Shown here: one piece after another, positions 1 through 9,146 of the stretch
How positions within the stretch are numbered: position 1 is the stretch's first letter
Layout: each line of letters starts with the position of its first letter
NCBI GenBank assembly: GCA_910575105.1
Contig: CAJTDK010000004.1
Coordinates: 62,001 to 126,000 of the forward strand
Source of the DNA: Lachnospiraceae bacterium
Lineage (GTDB): Bacteria; Bacillota; Clostridia; Lachnospirales; Lachnospiraceae
Length of the DNA stretch: 64,000 nucleotides
Direction of reading: 5' to 3'
Notes under the pieces: generated by a model
What the model saw: the letters and a program-made list of their open reading frames with translations, nothing else
The model's database searches: none
Told to the model about the DNA's origin: nothing
Translations under genes and position numbers: made by a program

Positions 1-19
1 ACAGCGGGGAGAGTCAGAT

Positions 20-1171
20 ATGGAGATGAATTTCAAAGAGAAGATAGGAGATACAAGACCGTATTGGAAGGTGGCTGTGAGTTTGGCGTTCAGCCTGGCG
101 GGGACAGTGCTGTTTCTCGTCGTGGGGTACCGGCTGATGGTGTTTTTCATGCCGTTTGTGATCGGATGGGTGATCTCGTCCATCGCGGCGCCATTGGTGA
201 ACCTGCTTGAGAAAAGGGTGAGGATCATGCGCAAGCTTGGCTCGGCGCTGATCATCATCGCTGTTCTTGTCGGGATCATTCTGCTTGTCTATCTGCTTGT
301 CAGTACGCTGAGCAGGGAGATTCAGGCACTGATCTGGGACATTCCTTCCATGTACGAGGATCTGGAGACAGGCTTGCATGAGATCGGGGAAGGGATGCAG
401 GGAATTCATAAAAAGCTTCCGGAAGGCGTTAGGGATGCTGCTGAGGCGCTGCTTTTAAAGCTGGATGCGCAAATGGACAGTATCGTGGGGAATATCAGCA
501 GGCCCACGGTGACTGCCGCGGGAAGATTCGCAAAAAAGATCCCCTCTGTGCTGGTATCGACGATCGTGACTTTTATCTCCGCTTATTTTTTTATCGCGGA
601 CAGGGACGAGGTGCTGCGGCAGGCGAAGAGGATCACGCCAGAGCCGGTGGTCAGAAGGATGACGATGGTGTGTGACAATCTAAAATACGCGGTGGGAGGT
701 TATTTTAAGGCGCAGTTTAAGATCATGGGCGTGGTCTTTTTGCTGCTGGTGATCGGATTTATGCTGATGGGGCTGCATTTTACGTTTCTTTTGGCGATTC
801 TGATCGCGTTTTTGGATTTTCTTCCCTTTTTCGGGACAGGGACGGCTCTCCTGCCGTGGGCAGTCTACAAGCTCCTGGTAGGAAATTATAAGATGACGGT
901 GGGGCTTTTGGCGCTTTATGGGGTGACGCAGCTTGTCCGCCAGCTCATCCAGCCCAAGCTTGTGGGCGACAGCCTTGGGATGAACCCTTTGCTTACGCTG
1001 GTATTTCTTTTTATGGGCTACAAGGCGGGCGGCCTGTTCGGGATGATCTTTGCGGTCCCAGTGGGGATGATTGTCATCAATCTTTATCAGGCGGGTGCCT
1101 TTGACTATATTCTGGACGATGTGCGGATACTGGCGGAAGGGGTGTTAAGCCTCAGGGAGAACAGGGATTGA
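20..1171 (+). CDS. AI-2E family transporter (PerM-like membrane protein)
   Basis: Polytopic inner-membrane protein of 383 residues, the usual length for the AI-2E/PerM family. Hydrophobic pairs lie near residues 20-65 and 75-105. A soluble amphipathic stretch follows (about 110-170), and then the C-terminal membrane bundle, where the family-typical 'FLDFLPFFGTG' and 'QPKLVGDSLGMNPL' are readable. Members have been tied to autoinducer-2 export or Na+/H+ antiport; the substrate cannot be told from sequence. The ATG at 20 follows a GGGGAGAG-like ribosome site. The gene ends 76 bp before the dlt operon, which has its own promoter, so any link to D-alanylation is only positional. Family call is firm, substrate unknown. 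Confidence 0.85.
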   Translation: MEMNFKEKIGDTRPYWKVAVSLAFSLAGTVLFLVVGYRLMVFFMPFVIGWVISSIAAPLVNLLEKRVRIMRKLGSALIIIAVLVGIILLVYLLVSTLSREIQALIWDIPSMYEDLETGLHEIGEGMQGIHKKLPEGVRDAAEALLLKLDAQMDSIVGNISRPTVTAAGRFAKKIPSVLVSTIVTFISAYFFIADRDEVLRQAKRITPEPVVRRMTMVCDNLKYAVGGYFKAQFKIMGVVFLLLVIGFMLMGLHFTFLLAILIAFLDFLPFFGTGTALLPWAVYKLLVGNYKMTVGLLALYGVTQLVRQLIQPKLVGDSLGMNPLLTLVFLFMGYKAGGLFGMIFAVPVGMIVINLYQAGAFDYILDDVRILAEGVLSLRENRD

Positions 1172-1185
1172 TTTGCAGAAAGCAA

Positions 1186-1214
1186 TTGACATTTCACCTG
1201 GGATTCATTAAAAT
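1186..1214 (+). promoter_or_regulatory. Sigma-A promoter of the dlt operon
   Basis: TTGACA (1186-1191), a 17-bp spacer and TAAAAT (1209-1214), placed between the upstream membrane protein and dltA. Near-consensus match, 37 bp before the dltA start. Confidence 0.65.
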
Positions 1215-1250
1215 GTTTTAATGATGTTTGATAGATAGAAGAGGTGCGTG

Positions 1251-2801
1251 ATGCAGAGAAATATATTAGAATACCTGGAGGAATCCGGCAGGAATTTCCC
1301 GGATAAGATTGTGTTTGCGGATGACAGGGCGGCGGTCACCTATGAGGAACTGATCCGGCAGGCTCGGTATCTCGGGGCATATCTCCTTGAGCACAGGAGG
1401 AGCGGAGAAGGATGTGCGCCGGTGGCTGTGTTTATCGACCGTTCGGCTGCCAGCCTGACCGGGTTTTTCGGTGCGGTCTACAGCGGCTGTTTTTATGTGC
1501 CGGTTGACCGTCAGATGCCGGCGGCGAGGATAGAGCTGATCTTGAATACGCTGAACCCAGAGGCGGTACTGGGGGAGGAGAAGGATAAAAAGATTCTTGC
1601 CCAGATGGGGATGGAGGAGAAGCTCACCGTGTTAAGCGGGATTCTTGCTAATGGCGGGGATCTGAGGCTTGGCAAAGAGCAGGAGGAGGCGCTTCGCGGA
1701 GTGCGTATACGGGCGCTGGATACGGATCCTTTGTATGCCATCTTTACTTCCGGCTCCACAGGCGTCCCGAAGGGTGTGCTGGTCAGCCACCGCTCGGTGA
1801 TCAACCTTATCGATAATTTTAAAGAAGAGTTTGCTTTTTCAGCGGATTGTATATTTGGGAATCAGGCGCCTTTTGATTTTGATGTGTCGGTGAAGGATAT
1901 CTATTCCACCATAAAGAACGGGGCCACTATGTACGTGATCCCGAAAGTGATGTTCTCTTTTCCGGCGAAGCTTATCGCGTTTATGAATGAGAAGCGGATC
2001 AATACTATCATCTGGGCGGTGTCGGCGCTTCGGATCATCGAGAACCTGAATGCATTCACCGGGGAGCTTCCGGAGTATTTAAGGACGGCTATGTTCTCCG
2101 GGGAGGTGATGCACAACAAGGTGCTCAATTACTGGAGAAGGTATCTGCCGGATGTCCGGTATGTGAACCTGTACGGGCCTACGGAGATTACCTGCAACTG
2201 TACATTTTATAAGGTGGACCGCCCCTTTGCGGACGACGAGGCGCTTCCTATCGGGATTCCCTTTCAGAATTCCGGCGTATTTTTGCTGGACGGGGATAAG
2301 CTTGTGACGGAAAAGGAGGCGGCAGGGGAGATCTGTGTCAGGGGCAGCAGCCTTGCCCTGGGCTATTACAACAATGAGGAAAAGACGGCGGAGAGCTTCT
2401 GCCAGAACCCGCTGAACCGCGTATATCCGGAGCGGATCTACCGTACCGGGGACATCGGGAAGTACAATGACGAGGGCGAGCTTGTCTTCCTTTCCAGGAA
2501 GGACGACCAGATCAAGCATATGGGCCACCGGATCGAGCTTGGGGAGGTGGAGGCAGCGGCCAATTCCCTTGACCTGCTGGAGGCGGCGGTGTGCATCTAC
2601 GACAAGGCGGAGGGGAAGATTCTCATGTTCTATCAGGCGGTTGCGCCCTGCGATAAGGAAGTGCTGAAGGCTTTGGGAAAGAAACTTCCGAAATATATGT
2701 TCCCTAACAAGCTTTACCATTTTGAGAAACTTCCAATGAACAAGAATAATAAGATTGACCGTACTTATTTGCGGGAGCATTATGTCTCTAGGGATGCCTA
2801 A
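1251..2801 (+). CDS. dltA: D-alanine--carrier protein ligase (DltA-type adenylation enzyme)
   Basis: Cytosolic ATP-dependent adenylating enzyme that would activate D-alanine and load it on the carrier encoded next. Visible adenylation-domain cores: 'FTSGSTGVPKG' (about residues 164-174, phosphate loop), 'YGPTEITC' (about 307-314), 'YRTGDIG' (about 397-403), and the C-terminal 'NKNNKIDR' with the catalytic lysine region. About 516 residues, as expected for DltA. ATG at 1251 is chosen because GAGG at 1241-1244 is then correctly spaced; an in-frame GTG at 1248 is too close to it. The following carrier, MBOAT and DltD-like genes support a teichoic-acid D-alanylation role over an orphan peptide synthetase module. 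D-Ala specificity itself is inferred from context. Confidence 0.88.
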   Translation: MQRNILEYLEESGRNFPDKIVFADDRAAVTYEELIRQARYLGAYLLEHRRSGEGCAPVAVFIDRSAASLTGFFGAVYSGCFYVPVDRQMPAARIELILNTLNPEAVLGEEKDKKILAQMGMEEKLTVLSGILANGGDLRLGKEQEEALRGVRIRALDTDPLYAIFTSGSTGVPKGVLVSHRSVINLIDNFKEEFAFSADCIFGNQAPFDFDVSVKDIYSTIKNGATMYVIPKVMFSFPAKLIAFMNEKRINTIIWAVSALRIIENLNAFTGELPEYLRTAMFSGEVMHNKVLNYWRRYLPDVRYVNLYGPTEITCNCTFYKVDRPFADDEALPIGIPFQNSGVFLLDGDKLVTEKEAAGEICVRGSSLALGYYNNEEKTAESFCQNPLNRVYPERIYRTGDIGKYNDEGELVFLSRKDDQIKHMGHRIELGEVEAAANSLDLLEAAVCIYDKAEGKILMFYQAVAPCDKEVLKALGKKLPKYMFPNKLYHFEKLPMNKNNKIDRTYLREHYVSRDA

Positions 2802-2899
2802 CGCAACAGATTACTGGTGTTTTGACGGCTGTTTGGTAAATGTTACTGGTCACCGGGGTGAGCAGCAGCAAATAGATGACAAAGAAAGGAAAAAGAAAA

Positions 2900-3133
2900 A
2901 TGAGAGAAGAGATTATGGAAATTTTGACGGAGCTTAGGCCGGATGTGGAGTTTGAGAATGAGAAGAAGCTGATCGACGACGGGATTCTGGACTCTTTCGA
3001 CATCGTTTCACTGGTTGGAGAGCTGAATGATGCTTTTGACGTGTCCATCAATGTACAGGACCTGCTTCCGGAGAATTTCAACTGTGTGGATGCCATGGTC
3101 GAACTGATCGAGAACCTTCAGGAAGAGGAGTAA
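2900..3133 (+). CDS. dltC: D-alanyl carrier protein
   Basis: 77-residue acyl-carrier-like protein, matching the family length. The phosphopantetheine attachment site is visible as 'GILDSFDIVSL' with Ser32 as the modified residue. The product would accept D-alanine as a thioester from the DltA-type enzyme and pass it to the membrane acyltransferase. An upstream in-frame ATG at 2876 exists, but the ATG at 2900 follows an AAAGGAAAAAG ribosome site and gives the standard N-terminus, so it is preferred. The gap of 98 bp to dltA contains no other recognisable feature. Confidence 0.9.
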   Translation: MREEIMEILTELRPDVEFENEKKLIDDGILDSFDIVSLVGELNDAFDVSINVQDLLPENFNCVDAMVELIENLQEEE

Positions 3134-3145
3134 GCAAAGCGTATT

Positions 3146-4738
3146 ATGGGTCTTACATCACTGAATTTTTTCCTGTTTTTAGCAGCCAGCCTGGTGGTAT
3201 ATTTTCAGCTGCCTGAAAAGTACCAGTGGCGCTGGCTTTTGGCTGTGAGTTGCTTTTTCTATGTGTACTGTAGCAGGACGCTGTCGGTATTTATCGCGGT
3301 AACCTGTGTGTCGACCTATGTCTTAAGTATCCTGATCGAAAGATCTGAGATCCGGTATAAGGATGAACTAAAAAGGATCAAGGCTGGTGAGCTTACTCTG
3401 GATAAAAAGGCAGCGAAGGCGCAGAATATCCGCAGGAAGCGGGCTTGTATCTGGGCGGCGGCGCTGATCAACGTAGGCATGCTGGTGGTGCTGAAATTCT
3501 GGGATCTGATCTTTTCGGATATCAATACGAGATTTTTCGGGGGAGCGGAGAATTTTGTTCCGCTTCTTCATATCGGCCTGCCCCTTGGGATTTCCTTCTA
3601 TACCTTTCAGGCGGTGGGCTATCTTGTGGATATCTACCGCAAGCAGGCGGAACCGGAGCATAACTTTTTCAAAGCGGCGCTGTTTATCACCTTTTTTCCT
3701 CAGATCGTGCAGGGGCCGATCTCCAGGTTCTCACAGCTCGCGCCGGAGATTTACGGCGGGCACAGATTCGACTTTAAAAATCTTACGGACGGCTTTTACC
3801 TGATGCTGTGGGGGATGTTTAAAAAGATGGTGATCGCTGACCGGGCGGGGATCATGGTGGATTATGTGTTCTATGATTATCAGAATTTTTCCGGCTGGCA
3901 GTTCTGGGTGGCGGCTTTTGCCTATGCGTTCCAGATGTACGGGGATTTCTCCGGGGGAATTGATATCGTGCGGGGAGCGGCGAAGATGTTCGGCATCGAG
4001 ATGGTGGACAACTTCGAGCGGCCTTATTTTTCCAAGGATATCCCGGAGTTCTGGAGACGGTGGCATATGACGCTGGGAACGTGGTTCAGGGATTATCTGT
4101 TCTATCCTATGTCTTTATCTTCCACTGCCCAGAAGGTGTCAAAGTCCCTGCGGAAAAAGGGGCATCTCCATCTGGCGAAGATGCTGCCTGCGCATGTATC
4201 CTGTATCGTCCTCTGGCTTGCCAACGGCGCGTGGCACGGGGCGGGTACCCAGTATATTGTATTCGGGCTCTATCACGGGATACTGACGGTGCTTTCTGAG
4301 GAATATCACGGGAAGCTGGTGCAGCTTGGGGATAAGCTTCACATTAACCAGAAGTGCGCTTCCTGGAGTTTTTTCCAGATGGCAAGGACCTTCTTTCTGG
4401 TGGCTGTGGGGCGTATCATCTATATTACGCCGGATTTCGGGGCGTCGCTGGTTATCTTGAAGTCCATGTTCACGGCGAAGAATGTAGGGATCTTTTTCAA
4501 CGAGGGATTGTATAAACTGGGTCTTGAACGGCCGGATTTTTACGTGCTTGTCTTTGCGTGTCTGGTGCTCCTTGTAGTGGAGATCTTCCAGGAGAGGATG
4601 AAGATCCGCGAGTGGCTGTATGAGCAGAATCTGTATTTCCGGTGGGGACTGGCGTTCGGACTTATCTTTACCGTGCTGATCTTTGGCGTGTACGGGCACG
4701 GGTATGATGCGGCCGGATTTATCTATATGCAGTATTAG
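3146..4738 (+). CDS. dltB: MBOAT O-acyltransferase (DltB)
   Basis: 530-residue polytopic membrane protein of the membrane-bound O-acyltransferase family. It should move D-alanine from the carrier across the membrane toward teichoic acid. The MBOAT histidine is in 'ANGAWHGAGT' (His near residue 364), and the family stretch 'FWRRWHMTLGTWFRDY' lies about 75 residues before it. It starts 12 bp after dltC, with a weak ribosome site, suggesting coupled translation. At 530 residues it is longer than the roughly 400-residue DltB of bacilli and closer to alginate-O-acetylase-like MBOATs. The operon context nevertheless makes DltB the best call. Confidence 0.85.
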   Translation: MGLTSLNFFLFLAASLVVYFQLPEKYQWRWLLAVSCFFYVYCSRTLSVFIAVTCVSTYVLSILIERSEIRYKDELKRIKAGELTLDKKAAKAQNIRRKRACIWAAALINVGMLVVLKFWDLIFSDINTRFFGGAENFVPLLHIGLPLGISFYTFQAVGYLVDIYRKQAEPEHNFFKAALFITFFPQIVQGPISRFSQLAPEIYGGHRFDFKNLTDGFYLMLWGMFKKMVIADRAGIMVDYVFYDYQNFSGWQFWVAAFAYAFQMYGDFSGGIDIVRGAAKMFGIEMVDNFERPYFSKDIPEFWRRWHMTLGTWFRDYLFYPMSLSSTAQKVSKSLRKKGHLHLAKMLPAHVSCIVLWLANGAWHGAGTQYIVFGLYHGILTVLSEEYHGKLVQLGDKLHINQKCASWSFFQMARTFFLVAVGRIIYITPDFGASLVILKSMFTAKNVGIFFNEGLYKLGLERPDFYVLVFACLVLLVVEIFQERMKIREWLYEQNLYFRWGLAFGLIFTVLIFGVYGHGYDAAGFIYMQY

Positions 4739-4810
4739 GGCTGCGATTAAATGCTGCTTTGCCGGCCTGGACTCAAGGACTGGGCGGCAGCATGTGTTAG
4801 GAGTAATAAT

Positions 4811-6334
4811 ATGACGCGGAAAAATGTGATCAAGATGATCTTTGCATCGCTTATTTTTATCATAATATTCGGGATACTGACTGCCGTGCTGGAGCCGAAG
4901 TGGAATTACTACGGCAACCAGACCCAGACCAGGGTTCAGGCATTTTACCGGCAGGAGAAGGGCAGCCATGATGTCATCTACCTTGGCTCGAGCTTTTCCT
5001 ACTGCGGCATTTCTCCCCTTAAGATCTGGGAGGAGCAGAAAATCTCCGGTTATGTATTTTCAAATCCGGCGCAGAAGGCGTGGATCAGCGCCTACTATCT
5101 TGAAGAGGCGTTAAAATACCAGACCCCTGAGGTGGTCGTCTATGAGGCGGGCGCGATCCTGGATGAGGAAGAGACAGACGAGGGGCATAACCGGAAGAAT
5201 ATCGATTACCTGCGCTGGTCGCCCACGAAGCTTAAGGCGATCATGACTGTCTGTGCGAATACCGGGGAGTCGAAAAAGGAGTATCTGTTCCCGCTCCTTC
5301 GGTTCCATTCCAGGTGGAGCGACCTTGACCAGGCAGACTTCCATCTGGCCTGGGATTCTTCTTATTACCTCATGGGGACGGCGCTTAAGCTTACCACGAG
5401 GCCGGCTTCTAAGAAGAATATTGCCAGATATCATGCATGGCAGCCGGGGACCATGGAGACACCCAGGACCGAGGTAGGGCCGAAATGCAAAGATGCGGTC
5501 CTGAAGATGAAAAAGCTCTGCCAGGAGAAGGGGATTAAGTTCCAGCTTGTGCGCATGCCCAGTATGCAGTGGTCGCCGGAGGCAGGCGAGATCGTGCAGC
5601 GGTTTGCCGATGAGAACCAGATCCCGTTCCTGGATATGAATCTTTACCGGGAGGAGATCGGGGTGGACTGGCGGGCAGACACCCACGATAAGGGTATGCA
5701 TCTTAACATCCTGGGCTGTGAGAAGGCTTCTTCTTTTCTCGGGAAATATCTGAAGGAGAACTACGAATTCGAGACAAAGATGAGTGACGATAACCGGAAG
5801 TTCTGGGATACGTCGGCGATGAAGTTCAATTCTCTTGTGGAATCCTATACGCTGCCGGTGATCGGGGACTGTGAGGCTTACGTTGGCGCCCTGGACAATG
5901 AGGACTTTATTACAGCGGTCACCCTGTGCGCTGCGCCGGGAAATGATTTGACGGGAGAGCAGAGGAAGGCATTTTCGGAGCTTGGGCTTAATGTGCCGGC
6001 GGCGGACGCTGGAAAAGGAACGGCTTATCTTGCGCTTCTTGACGGCAGGAAGGTGGTCCGTGAGAAATCTGGAGAAGGTATGGTTAAGAGCAAGCCATAT
6101 ACGTGGGGCGAGGATACCTTCCGAATCGTCAGCGGGGATCCGGTCCACAGTGAACAAACTCTGGTGGCGGTGAGTGAGCGTGAATATGAGGTGAGCAAGC
6201 CGGGAATCAATATAGTCGTGTATGACAAGACGCTGGGCCAGGTGGTAGATGTGGTGAACTTTGATACGGCGCAGAAGAATGCTCCCGCGGAGCATGTGAA
6301 GCAGCCGCTGATCGAGGATGACGGCGGAGAGTAG
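4811..6334 (+). CDS. dltD: DltD-like SGNH protein with extra C-terminal domain
   Basis: Predicted 507-residue protein with one N-terminal membrane anchor (about residues 9-28) and an extracytoplasmic SGNH-hydrolase-like domain. 'YLGSSFSYCG' carries the block I serine (near residue 60), and 'DKGMHLN' carries the expected histidine (near 297). DltD proteins act on the outer face to complete teichoic-acid D-alanylation. Here about 170 residues follow the SGNH core. They contain 'LTGEQRKAFSELG' (about 380-393) and 'GINIVVYDK' (about 465-473), which resemble pieces of the ILEI/FAM3 domain but in swapped order. ATG at 4811 is chosen for the TTAGGAG site 7 bases upstream; an in-frame ATG at 4751 lacks one and would spoil the signal anchor. 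Confidence 0.75.
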   Translation: MTRKNVIKMIFASLIFIIIFGILTAVLEPKWNYYGNQTQTRVQAFYRQEKGSHDVIYLGSSFSYCGISPLKIWEEQKISGYVFSNPAQKAWISAYYLEEALKYQTPEVVVYEAGAILDEEETDEGHNRKNIDYLRWSPTKLKAIMTVCANTGESKKEYLFPLLRFHSRWSDLDQADFHLAWDSSYYLMGTALKLTTRPASKKNIARYHAWQPGTMETPRTEVGPKCKDAVLKMKKLCQEKGIKFQLVRMPSMQWSPEAGEIVQRFADENQIPFLDMNLYREEIGVDWRADTHDKGMHLNILGCEKASSFLGKYLKENYEFETKMSDDNRKFWDTSAMKFNSLVESYTLPVIGDCEAYVGALDNEDFITAVTLCAAPGNDLTGEQRKAFSELGLNVPAADAGKGTAYLALLDGRKVVREKSGEGMVKSKPYTWGEDTFRIVSGDPVHSEQTLVAVSEREYEVSKPGINIVVYDKTLGQVVDVVNFDTAQKNAPAEHVKQPLIEDDGGE

Positions 6335-6359
6335 GCGCATAATAGAAACGGAAGAGGAG

Positions 6360-6395
6360 GAGAGCCGGGGATTTTTGTATCCATGGCTCTCTTTT
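6360..6395 (+). terminator. Rho-independent terminator after dlt operon
   Basis: GAGAGCC (6360-6366) pairs with GGCTCTC (6385-6391), with further pairing of the inner GGAT/ATCC, followed by TTTT. It lies 25 bp after dltD and before the convergent ABC gene. Confidence 0.75.
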
Positions 6396-6420
6396 GAGCT
6401 GCAGACAGGAGAATGCGGAT

Positions 6421-7317
6421 TTAAACTTTTCTGGAGTGAATTTGTGCATGATCCAGATTAATATAAATATACGCGTCTTCTAAAGTAATCTCCGCCGGCA
6501 CGGTACCTGCAAAAGGCTGCTTTTTACTCAATATTTTCAGGCGGATCCCATCTTCTGCGAACTGCTTTGCCGTAACCATATATTTCCTTTCGATCTCTTC
6601 TGCATCTGCCTCAGCTTTTGTACAATAATTCCAAAACTTCCCTTTCGTTTCTGCAATAAGACTGCCCGCATGGCCAGCATATTCTAATTTTCCTTTTTTC
6701 ATGATTAAGATCTGGTCTGTCGTTGCTGCAAGATCTTCTACGACATGCGTAGAAAGCAGCACTGTTCTGTTCTTTGAAAAATCAACTAAGAGTCTTCGGA
6801 TCCGCACCCTTTCTTCTGGATCAAGCCCCGTTGTCGGTTCGTCAACAATCAAAAGTTCCGGTTCATTCAGCAGGGCCTGTACTAATCCTGCACGTCTTTT
6901 CATTCCTCCGGATAATTGCTTATTCTTTTTCCTTTTATGCTCTTCCAGGCCAGTCCGTTTTAAATAGTATGTTACCCTTTTTTCGCATGTTCGCTTTTCT
7001 ACCCCCGACAGGCTCCCCAGATACATCAGTGCGTCCTCGACAGTCAGATTCGGATATAAGTTTAATTCCTGGGGCAGATATCCGATTCTTTTCTGGATCT
7101 CACTGTAGTTTTTTTCTGCATAAGGAATATTTTCAAACATGATCTGTCCTGAGGCAGGCGTAATGATCGTTGTAAGAACCCGCATAAGCGTTGTCTTTCC
7201 GGCTCCATTTTCTCCTAGTAGACCATAGATTCCATTACCGATCCGAAAGCTCATATTTTGTATTCCTCTGCAGCCATTCTTGAACGTTACGGTTAAATTT
7301 CTTGCAGTTAAAAGCAT
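6421..7317 (-). CDS. ABC transporter ATP-binding protein
   Basis: 298-residue cytosolic ATPase. Walker A 'GENGAGKT' (35-42), signature 'LSGGMKRR' (about 134-141) and Walker B 'LLIVDEPTTGLDP' (about 154-166) are all present. The long C-terminal tail is typical of ABC-2 exporters of the antibiotic/bacteriocin resistance kind. It is the last gene of a minus-strand operon, directly after two membrane subunits (1-bp gap). The nearby two-component system suggests a cell-envelope stress or antimicrobial-peptide export module such as BceAB- or lantibiotic-immunity-like systems. The substrate is unknown. Confidence 0.9.
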   Translation of the reverse strand: MLLTARNLTVTFKNGCRGIQNMSFRIGNGIYGLLGENGAGKTTLMRVLTTIITPASGQIMFENIPYAEKNYSEIQKRIGYLPQELNLYPNLTVEDALMYLGSLSGVEKRTCEKRVTYYLKRTGLEEHKRKKNKQLSGGMKRRAGLVQALLNEPELLIVDEPTTGLDPEERVRIRRLLVDFSKNRTVLLSTHVVEDLAATTDQILIMKKGKLEYAGHAGSLIAETKGKFWNYCTKAEADAEEIERKYMVTAKQFAEDGIRLKILSKKQPFAGTVPAEITLEDAYIYINLDHAQIHSRKV

Positions 7318-7318
7318 G

Positions 7319-7978
7319 TTAAATCCTCCTTCTTTTTATCGTCTGCGGTATGAGCAGGGACATCATCAGTACCGCAAGTACAAATCCAATTATCTTTCCC
7401 GGTATCCAGTCGGCGCCGGTTCCTCGCCCATAACTGCGGAATACGTAGGAAAACACATTGTACTTTCCAAACATATCGGCGCCGAACGCTGAATTAAGTA
7501 CCAGCCATATCGTTAATGAAATCCCGATCCCGCACCATATATTTTGAAACAAGTTCGCCCCGGTAATTGCCATACTCCCCCAGAACAACAGTGAGACGCT
7601 TACTGCAGACAAATATTCGAAATACAGCTTCGCCTCAGTTCCCCAGCCCTCCTTAGACGGATTTTGTATAAAAAACAGAAAGTATCCAATGGCCGCCAAC
7701 AGGAACAGATATGCAAATTGTACGAATATCCGCTTATAAACCATGGCTTTCTTTTTATCCAGAGCATAAAGCGCAAATATTTCCCACCTTTGCTCCTTAT
7801 GCTCAATAAGATAAGTATCGACCATAAACACAGCAGATAACGCGGCCAGCATCGGATCTAAGGTAACACCGATTTCTCTTGTATCTGCAATGCCTCGGAA
7901 TATGGACAGAAAGATCATAAAAAGGAGCGGATAGATGATTCTGTAAAGGGGAAACATAATTTTTAGCTCGTTTTTCAT
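7319..7978 (-). CDS. ABC-2 type transporter membrane subunit (small)
   Basis: 219-residue protein with about six hydrophobic segments and no recognisable catalytic motif. By position it is a permease partner of the downstream ATPase. The ATG at 7978 overlaps the stop codon of the preceding permease as ATGA, a sign of translational coupling; a GGAGG lies upstream inside that gene. An in-frame GTG at 7999 is possible but would place the start over the ribosome site. Family-level identity beyond ABC permease cannot be fixed by eye. Confidence 0.7.
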   Translation of the reverse strand: MKNELKIMFPLYRIIYPLLFMIFLSIFRGIADTREIGVTLDPMLAALSAVFMVDTYLIEHKEQRWEIFALYALDKKKAMVYKRIFVQFAYLFLLAAIGYFLFFIQNPSKEGWGTEAKLYFEYLSAVSVSLLFWGSMAITGANLFQNIWCGIGISLTIWLVLNSAFGADMFGKYNVFSYVFRSYGRGTGADWIPGKIIGFVLAVLMMSLLIPQTIKRRRI

Positions 7979-9045
7979 TGTCTTCTTTTCCTCCAGCACC
8001 AGATTCCAATACCTAAAAACAACAGCGTCAGCAATAGCAATGCTATTTGGTTCAGCAGAAAGACAGGAAGAACTTTTGTTTCAAAAAATTTCCCCTCAAA
8101 CCGGAAAAGCATTCCCAATAGCTGCCCGTAAAAACCATAATTCCCATTTGTATCGCAGCTCCCCATATTGGAATAAACAATATACGCCAGGATTAATGGA
8201 ATTGCCGGCAGCGGATTTCTAAACAAAAGGGCGGTCAGAACATAGATGCCTGTAGAGATCAGTACGGTAGGCATGACATATAATAGCGCCGCTAAAAGCA
8301 TATGGCCAAGGCTGTCGACCATACTGATCTGAAGCTCATTGCTTTGGCACAGCACAGCGAATATGACCGTAATGATCAGGACCGCCAGACTCAGCGGCAG
8401 GACCCCGCCCAGATATTTTCCGAGAACATAGCTTTTTGCTGATACAGGTTTCGTATGAAGCAGCTCATAAGTATCTTTTTTCGTATCTCTGACAAATAAA
8501 AATGCAAGTAATACAGTGGCGAAGAAGGCAAGATGAAATCCGATGATATCCACATACTTCTTCGCAAAATAATAAGCATAGGAATGCTCGGATATCTTCG
8601 ATATAATATAATCATTCAGTTCATCCATTGTCCCCTTTTTTTGTTCTGCTTCCTTAAAAACGGCTTTTCCATCGTAAAACTGATATTCATCTTCCAAATA
8701 CTTTATTGTCCCTGCAATAGATAGATTTTGCGCTTTTACATCTTCTATCGCGGCTTCAGCCTCCTGCTCTGTCAGGTCATAGCCGTCAATAAAGGTCTGC
8801 TTGATATCATTTAATCCGATGTCGGTTCTTTCTTCAGATGAAGTCGGAATATAGCCGTTTGTCACATCCGCGTCTGTCGGTCTGGCATTCTTCAATGATT
8901 CTACTTCCTGGCTGCTTGAAAATGTGTGTATCTTCAGATATTCGCTTAAACAACTGTACACACTGAATATAAAAATAACAATTCCGATCCAATACAAAGG
9001 ATTTTTCATATAGTTTTTGAATTCTCTGCATATAATCGCCTTCAT
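7975..9045 (-). CDS. ABC-2 type transporter permease (large)
   Basis: 356-residue membrane protein: one N-terminal transmembrane segment (about residues 18-36), a large extracytoplasmic loop (about 37-150), then five or so clustered transmembrane segments. That is the ABC-2 permease layout. 'KKDTYELLHTKPVSAKSYVLGKY' style residues after the second segment are typical of the family. ATG at 9045 is chosen because GGAGGAG sits 6 bases upstream; the longer frame from 9084 lacks one. First gene of the operon served by the promoter near 9112. It probably forms an exporter with the next two genes. Confidence 0.8.
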   Translation of the reverse strand: MKAIICREFKNYMKNPLYWIGIVIFIFSVYSCLSEYLKIHTFSSSQEVESLKNARPTDADVTNGYIPTSSEERTDIGLNDIKQTFIDGYDLTEQEAEAAIEDVKAQNLSIAGTIKYLEDEYQFYDGKAVFKEAEQKKGTMDELNDYIISKISEHSYAYYFAKKYVDIIGFHLAFFATVLLAFLFVRDTKKDTYELLHTKPVSAKSYVLGKYLGGVLPLSLAVLIITVIFAVLCQSNELQISMVDSLGHMLLAALLYVMPTVLISTGIYVLTALLFRNPLPAIPLILAYIVYSNMGSCDTNGNYGFYGQLLGMLFRFEGKFFETKVLPVFLLNQIALLLLTLLFLGIGIWCWRKRRQ

Positions 9046-9111
9046 AAAAACTCCTCCTGCTGATTTTTCTTCATTTGCATGCAAATTCCTTCTATGATTT
9101 TTCTGGCTTTT

Positions 9112-9146
9112 ATTATACCTTCAAAATATCAACAAATTAGCAACAA
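9112..9146 (-). promoter_or_regulatory. ABC operon promoter with tandem response-regulator boxes
   Basis: On the minus strand, TTGTTGCTAAT (9146-9136) and TTGTTGATATT (9135-9125) form a direct repeat with an exact 11-bp period. They are followed by TTG and a TATAAT -10 box (9117-9112). No good -35 is present; the repeats occupy that place. This is the layout expected of a promoter activated by an OmpR-family regulator, and such a regulator is encoded just upstream. Confidence 0.6.

Noticed and set aside
5111-6340. Long open frame on the minus strand opposite the DltD-like gene (409 codons)
   Set aside because: No ribosome site or family motif; it mirrors the codon pattern of the clear plus-strand gene. 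The same applies to long antisense frames at 2079-2780, 4139-4969, 35850-36956 and 43285-44370.
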